64,000 nt of DNA from Berberis thunbergii. Its lineage: Eukaryota > Streptophyta > Magnoliopsida > Ranunculales > Berberidaceae. The notes under the pieces were generated by a model. It saw nothing but the letters and a program-made list of their open reading frames with translations, did not search any database and had not been told where the DNA came from. Position numbers and translations under genes: made by a program. How positions within the stretch are numbered: the first letter of the stretch is position 1; each line of letters opens with the position of its first letter. Positions 24,702 through 35,526 of this stretch are shown one piece after another. The stretch covers positions 186,001-250,000 of the forward strand of contig QNQO01000509.1 in the NCBI GenBank assembly GCA_003290165.1, given 5' to 3'.

Positions 24702-26542
24702 AATTCCCCCACACTTATCCTTTGCTAGTCCTCGAGCAAATCCAAGAAACAAAATAAAAGACTCAAATGACTCAACCTATACTTTCCAACATTTGTCTCA
24801 GAGATTTTCAACGGATCATGACATGTTAAGATTCTTTGTAAACACGAGATTAAATCCACATCATTCGAAAATTAATACACGTTCATAGCAATGATATAAA
24901 AATTTACAATTAAATCAATCCAAGTGACTGTGAAACTCAAGCGCGTGCCAAGAAGAATTAACCCAAAAATCTCACTGAATGCACTCTCTTTCTTTTTCAC
25001 TGATTGTTTGGTAAAATCACTCTTCCTATTCTAGCTATATGTGAGAGAATTGATGTGAAAGGGAAACAAATAGCTCACATATGATATAACAAGAAAGAAT
25101 GGCATTTTCTGACTCTTTTTTTTTTTTTTTTTTTTTTATAGATATATGATCTCATGGAAGGAATGCTACTACTTGAATGCAAGAACTAGTGACACCATAT
25201 GCTCATACCTCATTCGAATCTCCACATCGTGACATTGCAAGATACACTCAATCAAAAGGTCTTAATTCAGGTTGTAATGGGGCCAGGGGTCAAAGGAAGA
25301 GAAAGAACGGATATGAAGTTTTCAAAGGGCTTGAAGAAATTGTGAAAGCATGCAATAAGATTAGAGACATTAGCAAAGAATCATATGGTTCAAGACATAA
25401 GTGGAAAAATGACGAGGTGGCCCATTGATAATGAAGAGCTTCAGCAATTATTTTGTATCTACTTAAAAAGAATTGAACTATCTGTATGGTACTGTAATAC
25501 TGAATGGATAAGGACTTGTATCCCTTTGTAACTTCTTCTTTTTTTCTTTTTTTTCTTCAATTTTTTTTTTTTGCAACTCTTTCTTTTTGAACTGTCTACC
25601 ACAAGGGTCTTCCCCCACACTTGCTTTTCAACATACCTTGAACCATAATAAAGTATCTGCAAATCAAATTATGCTCCACTCGTTTTATTAGGATAGAGAA
25701 TGAGGGTAATGAAATAAAAGGCTTAATAACAGGCTCAATGGGGTTAACCTAAAGGAAAAATATTATGGATCGGGCTTATTTGGCAATGGTGGAAACTAGG
25801 TGCATTTATCATGTCAAGCATGTCATGCAATTCAATATGATGCCTTGAACGAAATTAATACAAGTTCTAGTATTTAATTCTTAATTTTGAAAGCAATCCA
25901 AGTAGCAACCAAAACAAACATAATAGAGATCATGCAACGAATTATTATTGACAAAAGAAATAAAAGATGACCTAACTAAAAACTCTCAAAATCAAAGGAA
26001 CAATAGGCTCAAAACTCACATATGGGTTAGAATGAGTTAAATTCAACTAAGCATGCTATGAGTACCAATTACTAAGTTGATTACATGTGAATTTGCATAT
26101 GATAACCATAAATAAGCATTAACCAAAGAATAATATTAGATCTTGAATCATGTTTATAAATCATCTTAAAGTCATGCAATTAAAAACCAAATCTCATCAT
26201 TGTGTTGGAAAGTATCCTAAGACTCAAAACAAATATAATTATTTATTATTTATTTATTTTGACACTAATACCAACAAAGAAAATAAAAACCAATATTTTT
26301 TTTTATAAATAATGTTGCAAAATAAAACAATGTTTTGTTCCCCCACACTTAAATCTAACATTGTCCTCAATGTTAATAGATTATAGCACATGCAATGAAA
26401 GATTTAAACGCGAAATAAACAAACTACTAACAAACAAAAGCAAAATACAAAATAAATTAAAATGATAAAGAAAGCAAATCTGATTGGGTTGCCTCCCAAG
26501 AAGCGCTTGTCTTAACGTCGTGCAGCCTGACGGTATCTCCAA
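24702..26542 (-). other. 3' non-coding region of the Athila-like element
   Basis: No supported gene. The minus strand carries the purine motif AGTGTGGGGGA three times (about 24706, 25611 and 26339), only the first adjoining the LTR. A motif around 26350-26375 (AACATTGAGGACAATGTTAG on the minus strand) is a familiar Athila-type sequence just past the coding region. Poly-T and poly-A runs occur at 25120-25138 and 25545-25571. Confidence 0.6.
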
Positions 26543-28336
26543 TTAATCCTCAGAATAAGTGAGAACATGGAGTGATACGTCCTCCACGTCATGCTCCACA
26601 AATGACTCATAATAGGGCTTAAGTCGATGATGTTTCACTTTAAACTCATTTCCGGTTGTGACACTCTTAATCTGTATAGGACCATGAGGAAAAACATTAG
26701 TAACAATAAAAGGACCAACCCATTCAGAACGTAACTTACCAGTTCTAAGACATGATTGGAAAAGCAAGACTTTCATTCCAATGACAAAAGTATTTCCATG
26801 GATCATCTGATCATGAAAAACTATAATGTTCTCCTTATAATTGTTTTTACTATCATAAGCCTCATCCTGAATCTTTTCAAGCTCATTCAACTGAAATTTC
26901 TTTCGCTTCTTTGTGTCATAGGGAACTCCATTGCTCTCATATCCAACGTCATTAGTGATGTTGGTCTCAAGTTCATCCTCATTTTTGAGGTCTGACAATT
27001 TTTGGGCCAAATTGTCATTCACATTAATAGAAAAACAAGAATGATTTTTATCAGGATATCTCGTGGCTTCAAAGATGTTGAAGCCAATCACATCACCATC
27101 AAATTCCATGGTCAGTTTCCCCGCATGTACATCAATATTTGTTTTCGCAGTTTTCATGAAGGGGCGCCCTAAAAGAAGAGGCAAAGGTGCTGAAAATTCC
27201 GAATATTCCATCTCAAGCACATAGAAATCTGCTGGGAATATCAAATGGTTAACCTGCACTAACACATCTTCCAACAAACCTCGAGGATATGCATTAGAAC
27301 GGTCAGCCAATTGAATAATAACACCATCATTTTTTAACTTCCCAAGATTCATAGATTGATAAATAGAATACGGCATAACATTAATTGAAGCACCTAAGTC
27401 TAACATTGCATTTTCAATTTTAGTATTACCGATAACACAAGGGATAGTGAAACTACCTGGATCCTTACACTTCGGTGGCAATTTCCTTTGAAGAACTGCG
27501 GAGACATTCTCACTTACTTTAACTACCTCTCCGTCTCGAAGACGTCTCTTTGCTGTGCAAAGCTCCTTCAAAAATTTTGCATACTTAGGCACTTGCTTAA
27601 TAGTATCAAGAAGAGGAATATTGACTTGGACCTTTCGGAAGGTGTCTAAAATTTCCTTATCTCGTTCATCTTTCCTAGATTTGGCAAACCTACCTAGAAA
27701 AGGCACAAAAGGTGGAACAAGATTAGCAGAAACTGAATTTGGAATACTCACCTTACCTTGGGGTTCTGGTGTTTCAATGCTGGATGGATCATCCTTCTGT
27801 AACTCAGTTTTCTTATTTTGACTCTGTTTAGGGACGATTGGCTCATTCTCAATCTGCCTACCACTCCTCAATGTAATTGCTTTTGCAGTTTCAAACCTGC
27901 CCTTTGGATTTGGAGTGGTAGAACTAGGAAGTTTTCCTTGCTCACGAATTTGTCCAATAAACTCAGCTATTTGTCCCATCTGTAGCTTCAAATCTGCTAT
28001 ATCTTTTGCTTGATTCTGCTGAGAAATAGTTAATGATTTCAGTATCTCATCATAATTAAGCCGCATACCTGAATTGTACTGAGGTGGTTCAGGTGGTCCT
28101 TGAAAGAAACCAGGGGGTGGTCGATTCGAAGTCTGTTGTTGAGGTTGTTCTGAATTTCTCCATCCAAAATTTGGGTGATTTCTCCAACCTTCATTGTAAG
28201 TGTTCGAATAAGGATTACTTCTATAGTGATTTTGCCCCTGAAAACCTATTGCATTGACATTCTCCCAACCGCCATTCTCAATCAGTTGAGGACATTGATC
28301 AGAAGGATGTCCTGGCTTTGTACACACGCCACAAAC
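26543..28336 (-). CDS. Gag zinc knuckle-protease-integrase C-terminus fusion (after amber codon)
   Basis: Continues the gag frame after one TAG at 28337-28339. It opens with a CCHC knuckle (CGVCTKPGHPSDQC), then a Pro/Gln-rich linker, then a protease with AMLDLGASINVMPYSIYQSM and PLPLLLGRPFMKTAKTNIDV. About 50 residues later (near FQLNELEKIQDEAYDSKNNY) the frame enters the integrase C-terminal part, including KLRSEWVGPFIVTNVFPHGP and FKVKHHRLKPYYESF. RT, RNase H and the zinc-binding and DDE parts of integrase are absent, with no frame break at the junction. DLGAS is the normal Athila-type protease box. The frame is fully open to its stop, so the deletion either is old and maintained or is recent. 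Confidence 0.9.
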   Translation of the reverse strand, partial: VCGVCTKPGHPSDQCPQLIENGGWENVNAIGFQGQNHYRSNPYSNTYNEGWRNHPNFGWRNSEQPQQQTSNRPPPGFFQGPPEPPQYNSGMRLNYDEILKSLTISQQNQAKDIADLKLQMGQIAEFIGQIREQGKLPSSTTPNPKGRFETAKAITLRSGRQIENEPIVPKQSQNKKTELQKDDPSSIETPEPQGKVSIPNSVSANLVPPFVPFLGRFAKSRKDERDKEILDTFRKVQVNIPLLDTIKQVPKYAKFLKELCTAKRRLRDGEVVKVSENVSAVLQRKLPPKCKDPGSFTIPCVIGNTKIENAMLDLGASINVMPYSIYQSMNLGKLKNDGVIIQLADRSNAYPRGLLEDVLVQVNHLIFPADFYVLEMEYSEFSAPLPLLLGRPFMKTAKTNIDVHAGKLTMEFDGDVIGFNIFEATRYPDKNHSCFSINVNDNLAQKLSDLKNEDELETNITNDVGYESNGVPYDTKKRKKFQLNELEKIQDEAYDSKNNYKENIIVFHDQMIHGNTFVIGMKVLLFQSCLRTGKLRSEWVGPFIVTNVFPHGPIQIKSVTTGNEFKVKHHRLKPYYESFVEHDVEDVSLHVLTYSED

Positions 28337-29242
28337 CTATGCAACTCCTAGCATATTTGGCTTCCCTAGGGCTCGAGTCACAAGTGAGGTAAGATTAGCC
28401 ATTTGAGCTTCCAAACTAGAATTAGTACTTACCTCATTGACTTGGCGTGAAGGTTCTCCAATTCCTTCATACTGCTGGGCATTTAAGGCTCGGTTTGCAA
28501 TCAAAGTTTTTGCTGCTGTTGGAATTTTATCAACCAAAGCTCCTCCTGCCGCTGCATCTAACATCTGTCGCTCAAGAGGAAGCAATCCCTCATAAAAGTA
28601 TTGAATCAGGAGCTCCTCCTTCATCTGATGCTGCGGGCATGATGCTATGAGAGTTTTGAAGCGCTCATAGTAAGCCGGATATGATTCTCCTGGACCTTGT
28701 TGTATGCCACTGATTTTCTTCCTCAATAAGATAATTTTGGAAGTTGGGAAGAATTTCTCTAAAAACACCTTCTTCATGCTTTCCCAAGAATATACTGTTC
28801 CGGAAGGTAGTTCATAGAGCCAATCCTTAGCCCTATCAGTCAGAGAAAAGGGGAATGCTCTCAACTTTAGAATGTTTTCATCCACATTTATTGGAGTCAT
28901 ACTAGAGCATACTATTTCAAATTCCTTTAAATGTTTATTTGGATCCTCCATGGAAAGACCATGATACTTCGGAATATGATGAAGTAGGCTAGATTTCAGC
29001 TCAAATGACTCAGTCTTGCCCTGCGCGGCTAATGGGTACTGAATGCACAAGGGTGCGGCATTGTCCAAGGTGGATGCCGAAAGTTCTTTAATAGATCTAT
29101 TATCTCCCATGTCGAACTCTTCAGATTCAGATTCAGAGCTAGATTTTTGTAGTTCTTTTGTTTCTCTTCTTCGTCTTCTAAATGTTTTCTCAGGCTCTGA
29201 ATCGTATTCTACTAAGTTTTCGCTGGATCTCCTATTGTGCAT
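28337..29242 (-). CDS. Gag (capsid) of the Athila-like element
   Basis: 301 codons from ATG at 29242 to TAG at 28337. An acidic/basic N-terminus is followed by the gag domain with HLKEFEIVCSSMTPINVDEN, LRAFPFSLTDRAKDWLYELP, YSWESMKKVFLEKFFPTSKI and ESYPAYYERFKTLIASCPQH, typical of Athila/Ty3 plant gag. The terminal TAG sits in frame three codons before the zinc-knuckle Cys pair, so gag and the downstream fusion form one 900-codon frame with a single amber codon. A CAG-to-TAG change is the simplest origin; programmed readthrough is possible but not shown. Confidence 0.92.
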   Translation of the reverse strand: MHNRRSSENLVEYDSEPEKTFRRRRRETKELQKSSSESESEEFDMGDNRSIKELSASTLDNAAPLCIQYPLAAQGKTESFELKSSLLHHIPKYHGLSMEDPNKHLKEFEIVCSSMTPINVDENILKLRAFPFSLTDRAKDWLYELPSGTVYSWESMKKVFLEKFFPTSKIILLRKKISGIQQGPGESYPAYYERFKTLIASCPQHQMKEELLIQYFYEGLLPLERQMLDAAAGGALVDKIPTAAKTLIANRALNAQQYEGIGEPSRQVNEVSTNSSLEAQMANLTSLVTRALGKPNMLGVA

Positions 29243-29340
29243 GAACTGGTACCTGAGATAAAGAAAGAAAAAAATAAAAAATCAATAAAAATAAAAATAA
29301 ATAAATAAAAACTAATTAAGTAATCAACAACTTTTCTAAT

Positions 29341-29357
29341 CCCCGGCAACGACGCCA
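29341..29357 (-). other. tRNA-Asp-type primer-binding site
   Basis: Minus strand reads TGGCGTCGTTGCCGGGG, complementary to the 3' end of plant tRNA-Asp with one mismatch (C to T at the sixth base), 5 bp inside the 5' LTR. Confidence 0.85.
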
Positions 29358-29362
29358 AAAAT

Positions 29363-31056
29363 TGATGCGCTATTTTAGTAGCACACAACTTAATACCCTG
29401 CTTTGTAATTTGTAGTATAGAATAAGTAGGGATCGTTCTAGACCGGGGATTAGAGGGTTTGTTTATTACGCTAATAATAATTAAAAGATAACTAACAACC
29501 TAATTAATTAAATAAAAGGGGGATTGAGTTTTCTAAATTAAATTATGAAAATAACTACGAAAATTAATGTAAAGATAATAAACTAAAGAGATGACAAAGA
29601 TGAGAAAATAGCTAAGGGTTTTATCTCCACACACCAAACATATGCTTATAAATTAACCTTCAATAATCACTTGCTAACTCGTGAGAGACAATGCTCAAGA
29701 CTAACCGTGACCGCACTGCATTAATCTTATTATTTTCCCAAGTTCGTTGAATTAAACTAAGCGTCGCTTTCAAACTATTCTTATCATGCTATCTAAACAG
29801 GAATCGCAAGTTAAATAGCAATCTAAGATCATTAAGTTTTGTGAAAAATATGAACACTGACTAGGCAATTACAAGTATGATCAGCATCTTGTTCTTGCCT
29901 AGATTTTAACTTAACCTTACCAACGTTCCTTGGTATTTACTACTTGTGAGTACAGAATCATAACAATTAGGTGAAACTCTCCTATACTCTAGCCCCAATT
30001 CCTAGCATGCTTACTAAGTTGGCCACCTTAACAAACATAAAAGGAAAAGTTCTCTATAAAGCAGTTAAGCAAAACACAATCACTAATAGCAAGGAAGATT
30101 AAATTCAATTAATTTATAAAGCACATGTTCGGGGTTTCGAATCCACCCCTAACTAAGAGGAGTTTAGCTAGACATATTAATTATGTTCAAACAATAATCC
30201 ATAATCAATAATCAAACTAAAATAAGTAAAAGAGTTGAGTGATGAAACAAAACACTGATCCGTGGTGGTACTCAATGGAACTGTGGCTGCAAATAGTGCA
30301 GAAATATCTTCCTTCCTTCTTCACGCGAATTGCTCCTTCGGTCTGTTCCTCAGCTCCTTCGCCTTCCTCTCGCGAATTTTCTTTCCTTCTCTGCTTCAGT
30401 GAGAAAAGGATGTGATGGGGATGGAGATGAGGGAGTCAGGCGAGAGAGGGATGAGGTGACTGTGGGTGTAAGGAAGACGACGAAGGTTGTCGAGAGGAGA
30501 AGGGGTCTGCGATAATGAGGGATAGAGAGAGAGGATTGAGACGAGGGTTTCGGTGCGAGGAGGTTGTAGATCGATGGATGATGAACTGAGGACGATGGCT
30601 AAGGTGAAGGAGGACGGTGAAGATGGGTGATGATGGTCTCAGGGCGATGGACTTGCTGCGGCGGTGGATTAGGAGGCGGTGGATGAATGCTATTGCTCGA
30701 TGGGGTGGTTGGTGACGGCGGCTAGGGTTTGTAAGCGTGGATGTTGTGTATGGATGCAGTGGATGGGATGCTCTACTGGATGGGTGCAGTGGATAGGTCC
30801 GTCAAAGCTAGGTAGCTTCCTCCTTTTATTCTTGTTTTCCTCTTTCTGTGGTTTCCTTGTTGTGTGGTTTCCTTGCTTGTGTGAAGTCCTTGTGCAATTA
30901 GTATTCCTAAATTGACAATTTGCTTCTATTTTAAAGTATTGTAATTGGAAACCTACACAAACATGAAAATAGCAATTAGTACCATAATTAACAAATAATA
31001 GCTAATAATACACATAGAAATATGGTACTAAAAATAGCATAATTATGCCCCTATCA
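29363..31056 (-). repeat. 5' LTR of the Athila-like element
   Basis: 1694 bp; near-identical to 22981-24701, same ends, followed by TAGTC. Confidence 0.95.
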
Positions 31057-31061
31057 TAGTC

Positions 31062-31680
31062 GGCATTGCACTTTTGGAAACCTTCCTTGTGCATGAAGTC
31101 ATCAAACTTTCTGTACCACTATTTTGGGGCTTGTTTCAGGCCATACAAACTCTTTTTCAATTTGCACACCATATTCTCCTTCCATTTTTCTAAGAATCCC
31201 TCTGGTTGGTGCACGTATATCTCTTCTTCTAGGTCTTTGTGAAGAAATGCATTCTTCACGACCAATTGCTCAAAATGAAGATCTTCACTAACAACAATAC
31301 TTAATACTGACCTGATAGTATTGAGTTTCACAACGAGAAAAAAATGTCGGTGTAGTCAATTCTTTCTTTCTGCTGGAATCCTTTGACAACTAAGCGGGCT
31401 TTATATCTCTTGGAGCCGTCGTGCTCCTCTTTCACCCAGTACACCCATTTGTTGTGAATAACCTTCTTCCCCATAGGCAAATCAGCTAATTCCCATCTCT
31501 GGTTGGAGATCAGAGACTCTATCTCATATTTCATGGCAAGCTCCCATTTACGAGCATCTTTGGTTTGACATGTTTCATCATAGCATTCAGGCTCCCCTCC
31601 ATCAGTTAACAACAAATAGTTCATGTATCTCCTGTTAGGCACATGAGGCCGAGAAGACCTTCTCAATACAGGAGCTAGAC
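31062..31680 (-). pseudogene. Copia RT, N-terminal half
   Basis: Minus strand 31666-31328 gives KKVIHNKWVYWVKEEHDGSK and YKARLVVKGFQQKERIDYTD, the copia RT start; 31331-31119 gives VVKNAFLHKDLEEEIYVHQP and KLKKSLYGLKQAPK. One frame change lies near 31330. The sequence stops at the gypsy insertion and resumes at 22975 with the YVDD segment. Confidence 0.88.
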
Positions 31681-32544
31681 TAAGAGGCTGTGGTGTGTCA
31701 GACTATTGCGCACTGCTCTGTCCAACAAGTTCCTCTGGTTGAGGGCTTACTACTATCTGCTTCTGTACAGGACTGTCTGGGCCATCATCTACATCTGCAT
31801 ACATTGGTCCACTCTCTGCTGTGTCGTCGACGCCTGTTGTATGTTCATACTTATACATCACCTTTTCGTTGAAGATGACATCTTTGCTACGGATCACCTT
31901 CTTGTTTTCGTCATCCCAAATGCAGTAGCCAAACTCATATTTGCCATAGCCGATGAGGGTGCATTTCTTGGGATCAAGCTTATTTACCCTTGATCACTGA
32001 TATGCACATACGCTACACAATCGAAAACTTTAAGATGTGAGAGTTTGACCTCCTTTCCACCCCATACCTCCTCTGGTATTTTGTGCTCTAGTGGAACTGA
32101 TGGTCCTCGGTTGATCATGTAAGTTGTTGTGTTGACTGCTTCAGCCCAGAACTACTTTGGTAGGCCTGACTGCATATGCATGCTTCTGGCTCTCTTAGTC
32201 AGCGTTCGGTTCATACGCTCAGTACACCATTGTGTTGCGGCATACCTGGCACAATTTTCTCCATTCTGACCCCGTGCTTGTAACAGAGTTTCTTGAATCT
32301 ACTGTCTTCATATTCTCCACCATTGTCGGTCCCAAGCCGTTTGATTTGAAACCTGTCTCATTTTCGACCATAGTTTTCCATCTTTTGAAAGCATCAAACA
32401 CTTCTGACTTGTGTCTTAAAAAGTAAACCCATACCTTCCGAGAGTGATCAACAATGAACGTCACAAAGTAGGGTTTTCCACCAATGGATGAAACGGTAGT
32501 TGGTCCCCAAACATCAGAGTGAACAAACTCCAGCCTTTCCTTCT
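31681..32544 (-). pseudogene. Copia integrase remnant
   Basis: Segment 32464-32219 reads MTFIVDHSRKVWVYFLRHKS, the start of the integrase core, then decays: the second catalytic Asp region is frame-shifted (NGLGPTMVENMKTVDSRNS where a DNGGEY-type box is expected). Further pieces to 31700 give the integrase-RT linker (DVIFNEKVMYKYEHT). Several stops. Confidence 0.78.
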
Positions 32545-32768
32545 TCAGGGTTCTGCTACTACTCTAAAAGCTGACTCTAGACCTGGCAATTTCCCTTTGG
32601 AATGTATGATCTTCATTCCCTTCTCACTCATGAGGTCGAGTCTCTGGTGCCACAAGTTGAAATTTTCATTGCCTTCTGCAACTGTAATCGAACATTGTGC
32701 CCCTGCTGTCATATAAAGAGTACCATTCTTCTTGCCTCGTGCAATGGTCACTGCAAACTTTGAAATCT
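32545..32768 (-). pseudogene. Copia GAG-pre-integrase domain
   Basis: NENFNLWHQRLDLMSEKGMK followed by a Lys-rich ending, the HxxxH-type pre-integrase zinc domain. The usual LGHMS reads LDLMS, so one zinc ligand is lost. Confidence 0.75.
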
Positions 32769-33470
32769 TCTAATCATCGCCATGGAAGATTGTGGTGTAG
32801 CCTTCACTAGCCAGTTGCCCTATTGAGATTAAGTTCTTTCTTAGGTCGGGAATATGCCTGACATCTTTCAGCTCCCATACAGACCCGTTTAACTTAATCT
32901 TCACTACCCCTTTACCAACAATATCACAAGGTTGGTCATTACCAAGGTTTTCTGGCACATACTTTTCAAAGAGTTCTTTCTGCGAAATATCAAGGAACGA
33001 AGCTCCAAAGTCTAACACCCAAGACTCCTCCTTGCTCTCCAAAAAGCATATCAATGCATCATCTTCTCCTAAGGTGGAAGAAATGTTAGCTTTTGCCTTA
33101 GCTTCCTGATCCTTTGGTGCATTCCTGCACTGATTTCTGTAATGCCCGGTCTTCAAGCAATTCTAGCACTCCACAGTCTTTGAGTTTTGGGAATTGCCTG
33201 GATTTCTAGATTTAGACCTTATTTCCTTCGATCTGGCACGATTGTTTGATTTGCCGCATCCATTTCCTTTGATTTTTCCTTTTGACTCTGTGTGCAAAAT
33301 GGAAGAGGTTGACGCTTCACCTAACTTTTTTCGTCGGATTTCTTCGCTGAGAACCAGATCACAAACATCATTGAATTTTAACTTATTGCTTCCCGACGAG
33401 CTACTCACTGTTGTGACTATAGCATTCCAGCTTTCTTGTAGGGAAGACAAAAGTATTAATGCTCGTATCC
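32769..33470 (-). pseudogene. Copia gag C-terminus, zinc knuckle and protease
   Basis: Segment 33450-33163 is the end of gag (SLQESWNAIVTTVSSSS...). The CCHC knuckle CxNCLKTGHYRNQC has an amber codon between its first two Cys. The protease box reads WVLDFGASFLDIS, DFG in place of D(S/T)G, so catalysis is probably lost. Recognisable copia sequence ends at about 33470; gag N-terminus and 5' LTR are missing. Confidence 0.82.
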
Positions 33471-33800
33471 TCTATTTTTAATTTATTATTATTACTCATA
33501 AGATATTATAAATACATATTACAACATACGTATCACAAAAAATCAGGTAAAAGATTACCTTTTTAAGTCTTGAGGGTATGTTTGCCATATGGATAATAAG
33601 CTGAGGGCATATACGAAGTTCGACTTAAATGGGCACACAATGTGAGTTAAATCTATAGGATTTGGTGGCATAAGGAGGGAGACTAAAAAGTAATTTTTTT
33701 TTCAATAATCTTGATGGTTGGAGAAATTATATACATAATTGATTTGAAGTAGTGTTCTCCTTTCTTTGACCCTCCATCTCAAGCACACACATCAAAAAAT

Positions 33801-33835
<35 letters not shown>

Positions 33836-34046
33836 TACAAGTTGAGTTTTGACAGGATCTCCATACATTAGATAATTAATGATAAATTACTGTGATATAG
33901 TTAAATAAAAAAATGCAACACATTATGAAAATTTCAACCAATTATTTTCAAAATAGAATATTTTACATCTATTATGATTTAAACATAAATGAAGAAATTG
34001 TATTATATGCAGAGAGAACACGAGTTATGACTAGATTAGGGAGAAC
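33471..34046. other. Intergenic with (ATT)n microsatellite
   Basis: No gene. A short ATT tract lies at 33803-33836. Confidence 0.5.
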
Positions 34047-35187
34047 TAGGGGGTGTGCACGGTTTCACTTGTATCAGTATTAATTTTAGTAAACTATGTC
34101 ATTTTTGGTATCCTGTAAATTGAACCAAACCGGCTTATTAAGAAAAATCTAACCGAACAAACCATAAAGTATTCTTAATCGAAAACTAAAAAGAAATTTG
34201 TTATTTTCCTACCGAATTGAACTAACAAACAACTCTTTTTTCCCAAGTAAAAAGAAAAAAAACAAAACAAAAAAATTGGGTCGTTGACTCTTTTTATTTA
34301 TTTATTTATTAATCCATACCCGAAGGCTACATGATTCACCCTATAGGGTTAACTAAACCAGGTCTGAAGGCTATAACATTTTTGACACTTAGCATCCTCG
34401 TCGCCTTCATCTCTCATGAAAACTTGTTTTCGCTCTGATCCATCGCCTCCATCCCGCATGAAGAATTTTTTTCCCTTCGCTCCAGTCTTGTTCATCTAAA
34501 CATCTACATACAATACCCAAAGGCTTATCAAAGGCAGATCACATGTGCTCCTAATAATCGGGTGAAAACTCACGACCTCTAACTGGTTATTCACATATAA
34601 ATAACTTTGGTTCAGTAACGTTTTGTTTTCAAATTACAAAACTAACAATTGAGGCGAAGGTGGTTATTGCAAGGATTATGATTTCGTCTTTCAAACTAAT
34701 TTTGGTTTCTGATTTTAAGAAATATTTCGTTGTATGTAGAAAAAACATAAAAACTTTGAGAATATGTCGAACATATATGAATACGTAGAAAAGTAAGATA
34801 CAAATAGCCTAATAAATACATCAAATATATTAAATGAAGCCTAACTATATAAGTATCTCTGTTAATGTAATTTCTTCATAATTTTTTCCATGTTACACAA
34901 AAATATCGAAATCTATCAAAATGATAAAATTTCGGCTGAAAAATTGTAATTTTCTACATAACTTTTTGAGTTTTACACTAAAATGCCAAAATATTGTACT
35001 TTTCAATTTCGATACTATAAATTTCAAGATATAAAATGAAAATATTTCGTGGAATTTTCGAAAATCACAATCCTTGGTCATATGTAATAATGACAAACTG
35101 AACCAAACCGATTTTTTTTCAATAACTAAAAAAATTGTTTTGGTTCGTCTTGATTTTGTCAGTTTGCTCGGTTTTCCACACACCCTT
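34047..35187. mobile_element. hAT-like non-autonomous element (degenerate)
   Basis: The left end TAGGGGGTGTGCACGGTTT and the reverse complement of the right end (TAAGGGTGTGTGGAAAACC) resemble the TAGGGGTG-type ends of plant hAT MITEs, and both ends carry AACCAAACCG-like subterminal motifs. No 8-bp duplication is visible. It carries a SINE copy at about 34277-34485. Confidence 0.4.
34277..34485 (-). mobile_element. SINE-like retroposon, copy 1
   Basis: Collinear with the insert at 59866-60053 from GGGTC(G/A)TTGAC through the (ATTT)n stretch, ACCCTATAGGGTTAAC and TTGTTTTCGCTC. This copy repeats its 43-bp head (TCGCC...CGCTC) once more at the right side. No target duplication was seen. Confidence 0.6.
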
Positions 35188-35439
35188 AAACATATCATAC
35201 ATTATGCATATATACTTTTTATTTTATTCACGAGTCTACTCATTGAAAGGCTAGCTCTAACATAAAACAAGAAATAAATATTAAAATGAGAAAATATTGA
35301 GTTTTTTTATTGAAAAAACTGATGAAAAGTAAAAAGTAAATGTGGATATATGAATAATTGTATGTTTTACTCGCTCCAAGAAAAAAGAATATGCAACAGG
35401 TCAAAGAAATTATTTGCTAATTCATAGTTCATTGAAAAC

Positions 35440-35526
35440 TCACCACTTGTATGGGATTGAACCTGTGACCTCATTGTTATACAAAATAAAATTTTAGTTG
35501 CGTCAACCTTTGTAGCTGACCAGGAG
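35440..35526 (-). mobile_element. tRNA-derived SINE fragment (candidate)
   Basis: Minus strand carries a good pol III B-box (AGGTTCAATCCC, about 35455-35466) and, about 50 bases upstream, an A-box-like TGGTCAGCTAC. Downstream end and duplication not found. Confidence 0.35.

Larger units (their letters stand above)
22981..31056 (-). mobile_element. Young non-autonomous Athila-like Ty3/gypsy element
   Basis: Complete insertion of 8076 bp with LTRs 22981-24701 and 29363-31056, 5-bp duplication TAGTC, purine tract AGTGTGGGGGAATT beside the 3' LTR and a tRNA-Asp-type primer site beside the 5' LTR. LTRs are nearly identical except for a few substitutions and two short indels, one of them one unit of a 16-bp tandem repeat (GTGTGGTTTCCTTGTT). 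Coding capacity is gag, protease and integrase C-terminus only, so it depends on an autonomous partner. Confidence 0.95.
21420..33470 (-). mobile_element. Ty1/copia retrotransposon, 5'-truncated, split by a gypsy insertion
   Basis: In element sense (minus): gag end, zinc knuckle, protease, GAG-pre-integrase, integrase, RT, RNase H and 3' LTR, the copia order with integrase before RT. The RT is cut at 22980/31057 by the gypsy element. The gag N-terminus and 5' LTR are absent; recognisable sequence stops at about 33470. Multiple stops and frame changes show it is old. Confidence 0.9.

Noticed and set aside
25177..25428. 83-residue ORF in the Athila-like 3' region
   Set aside because: Antisense in non-coding retrotransposon sequence, no motif.
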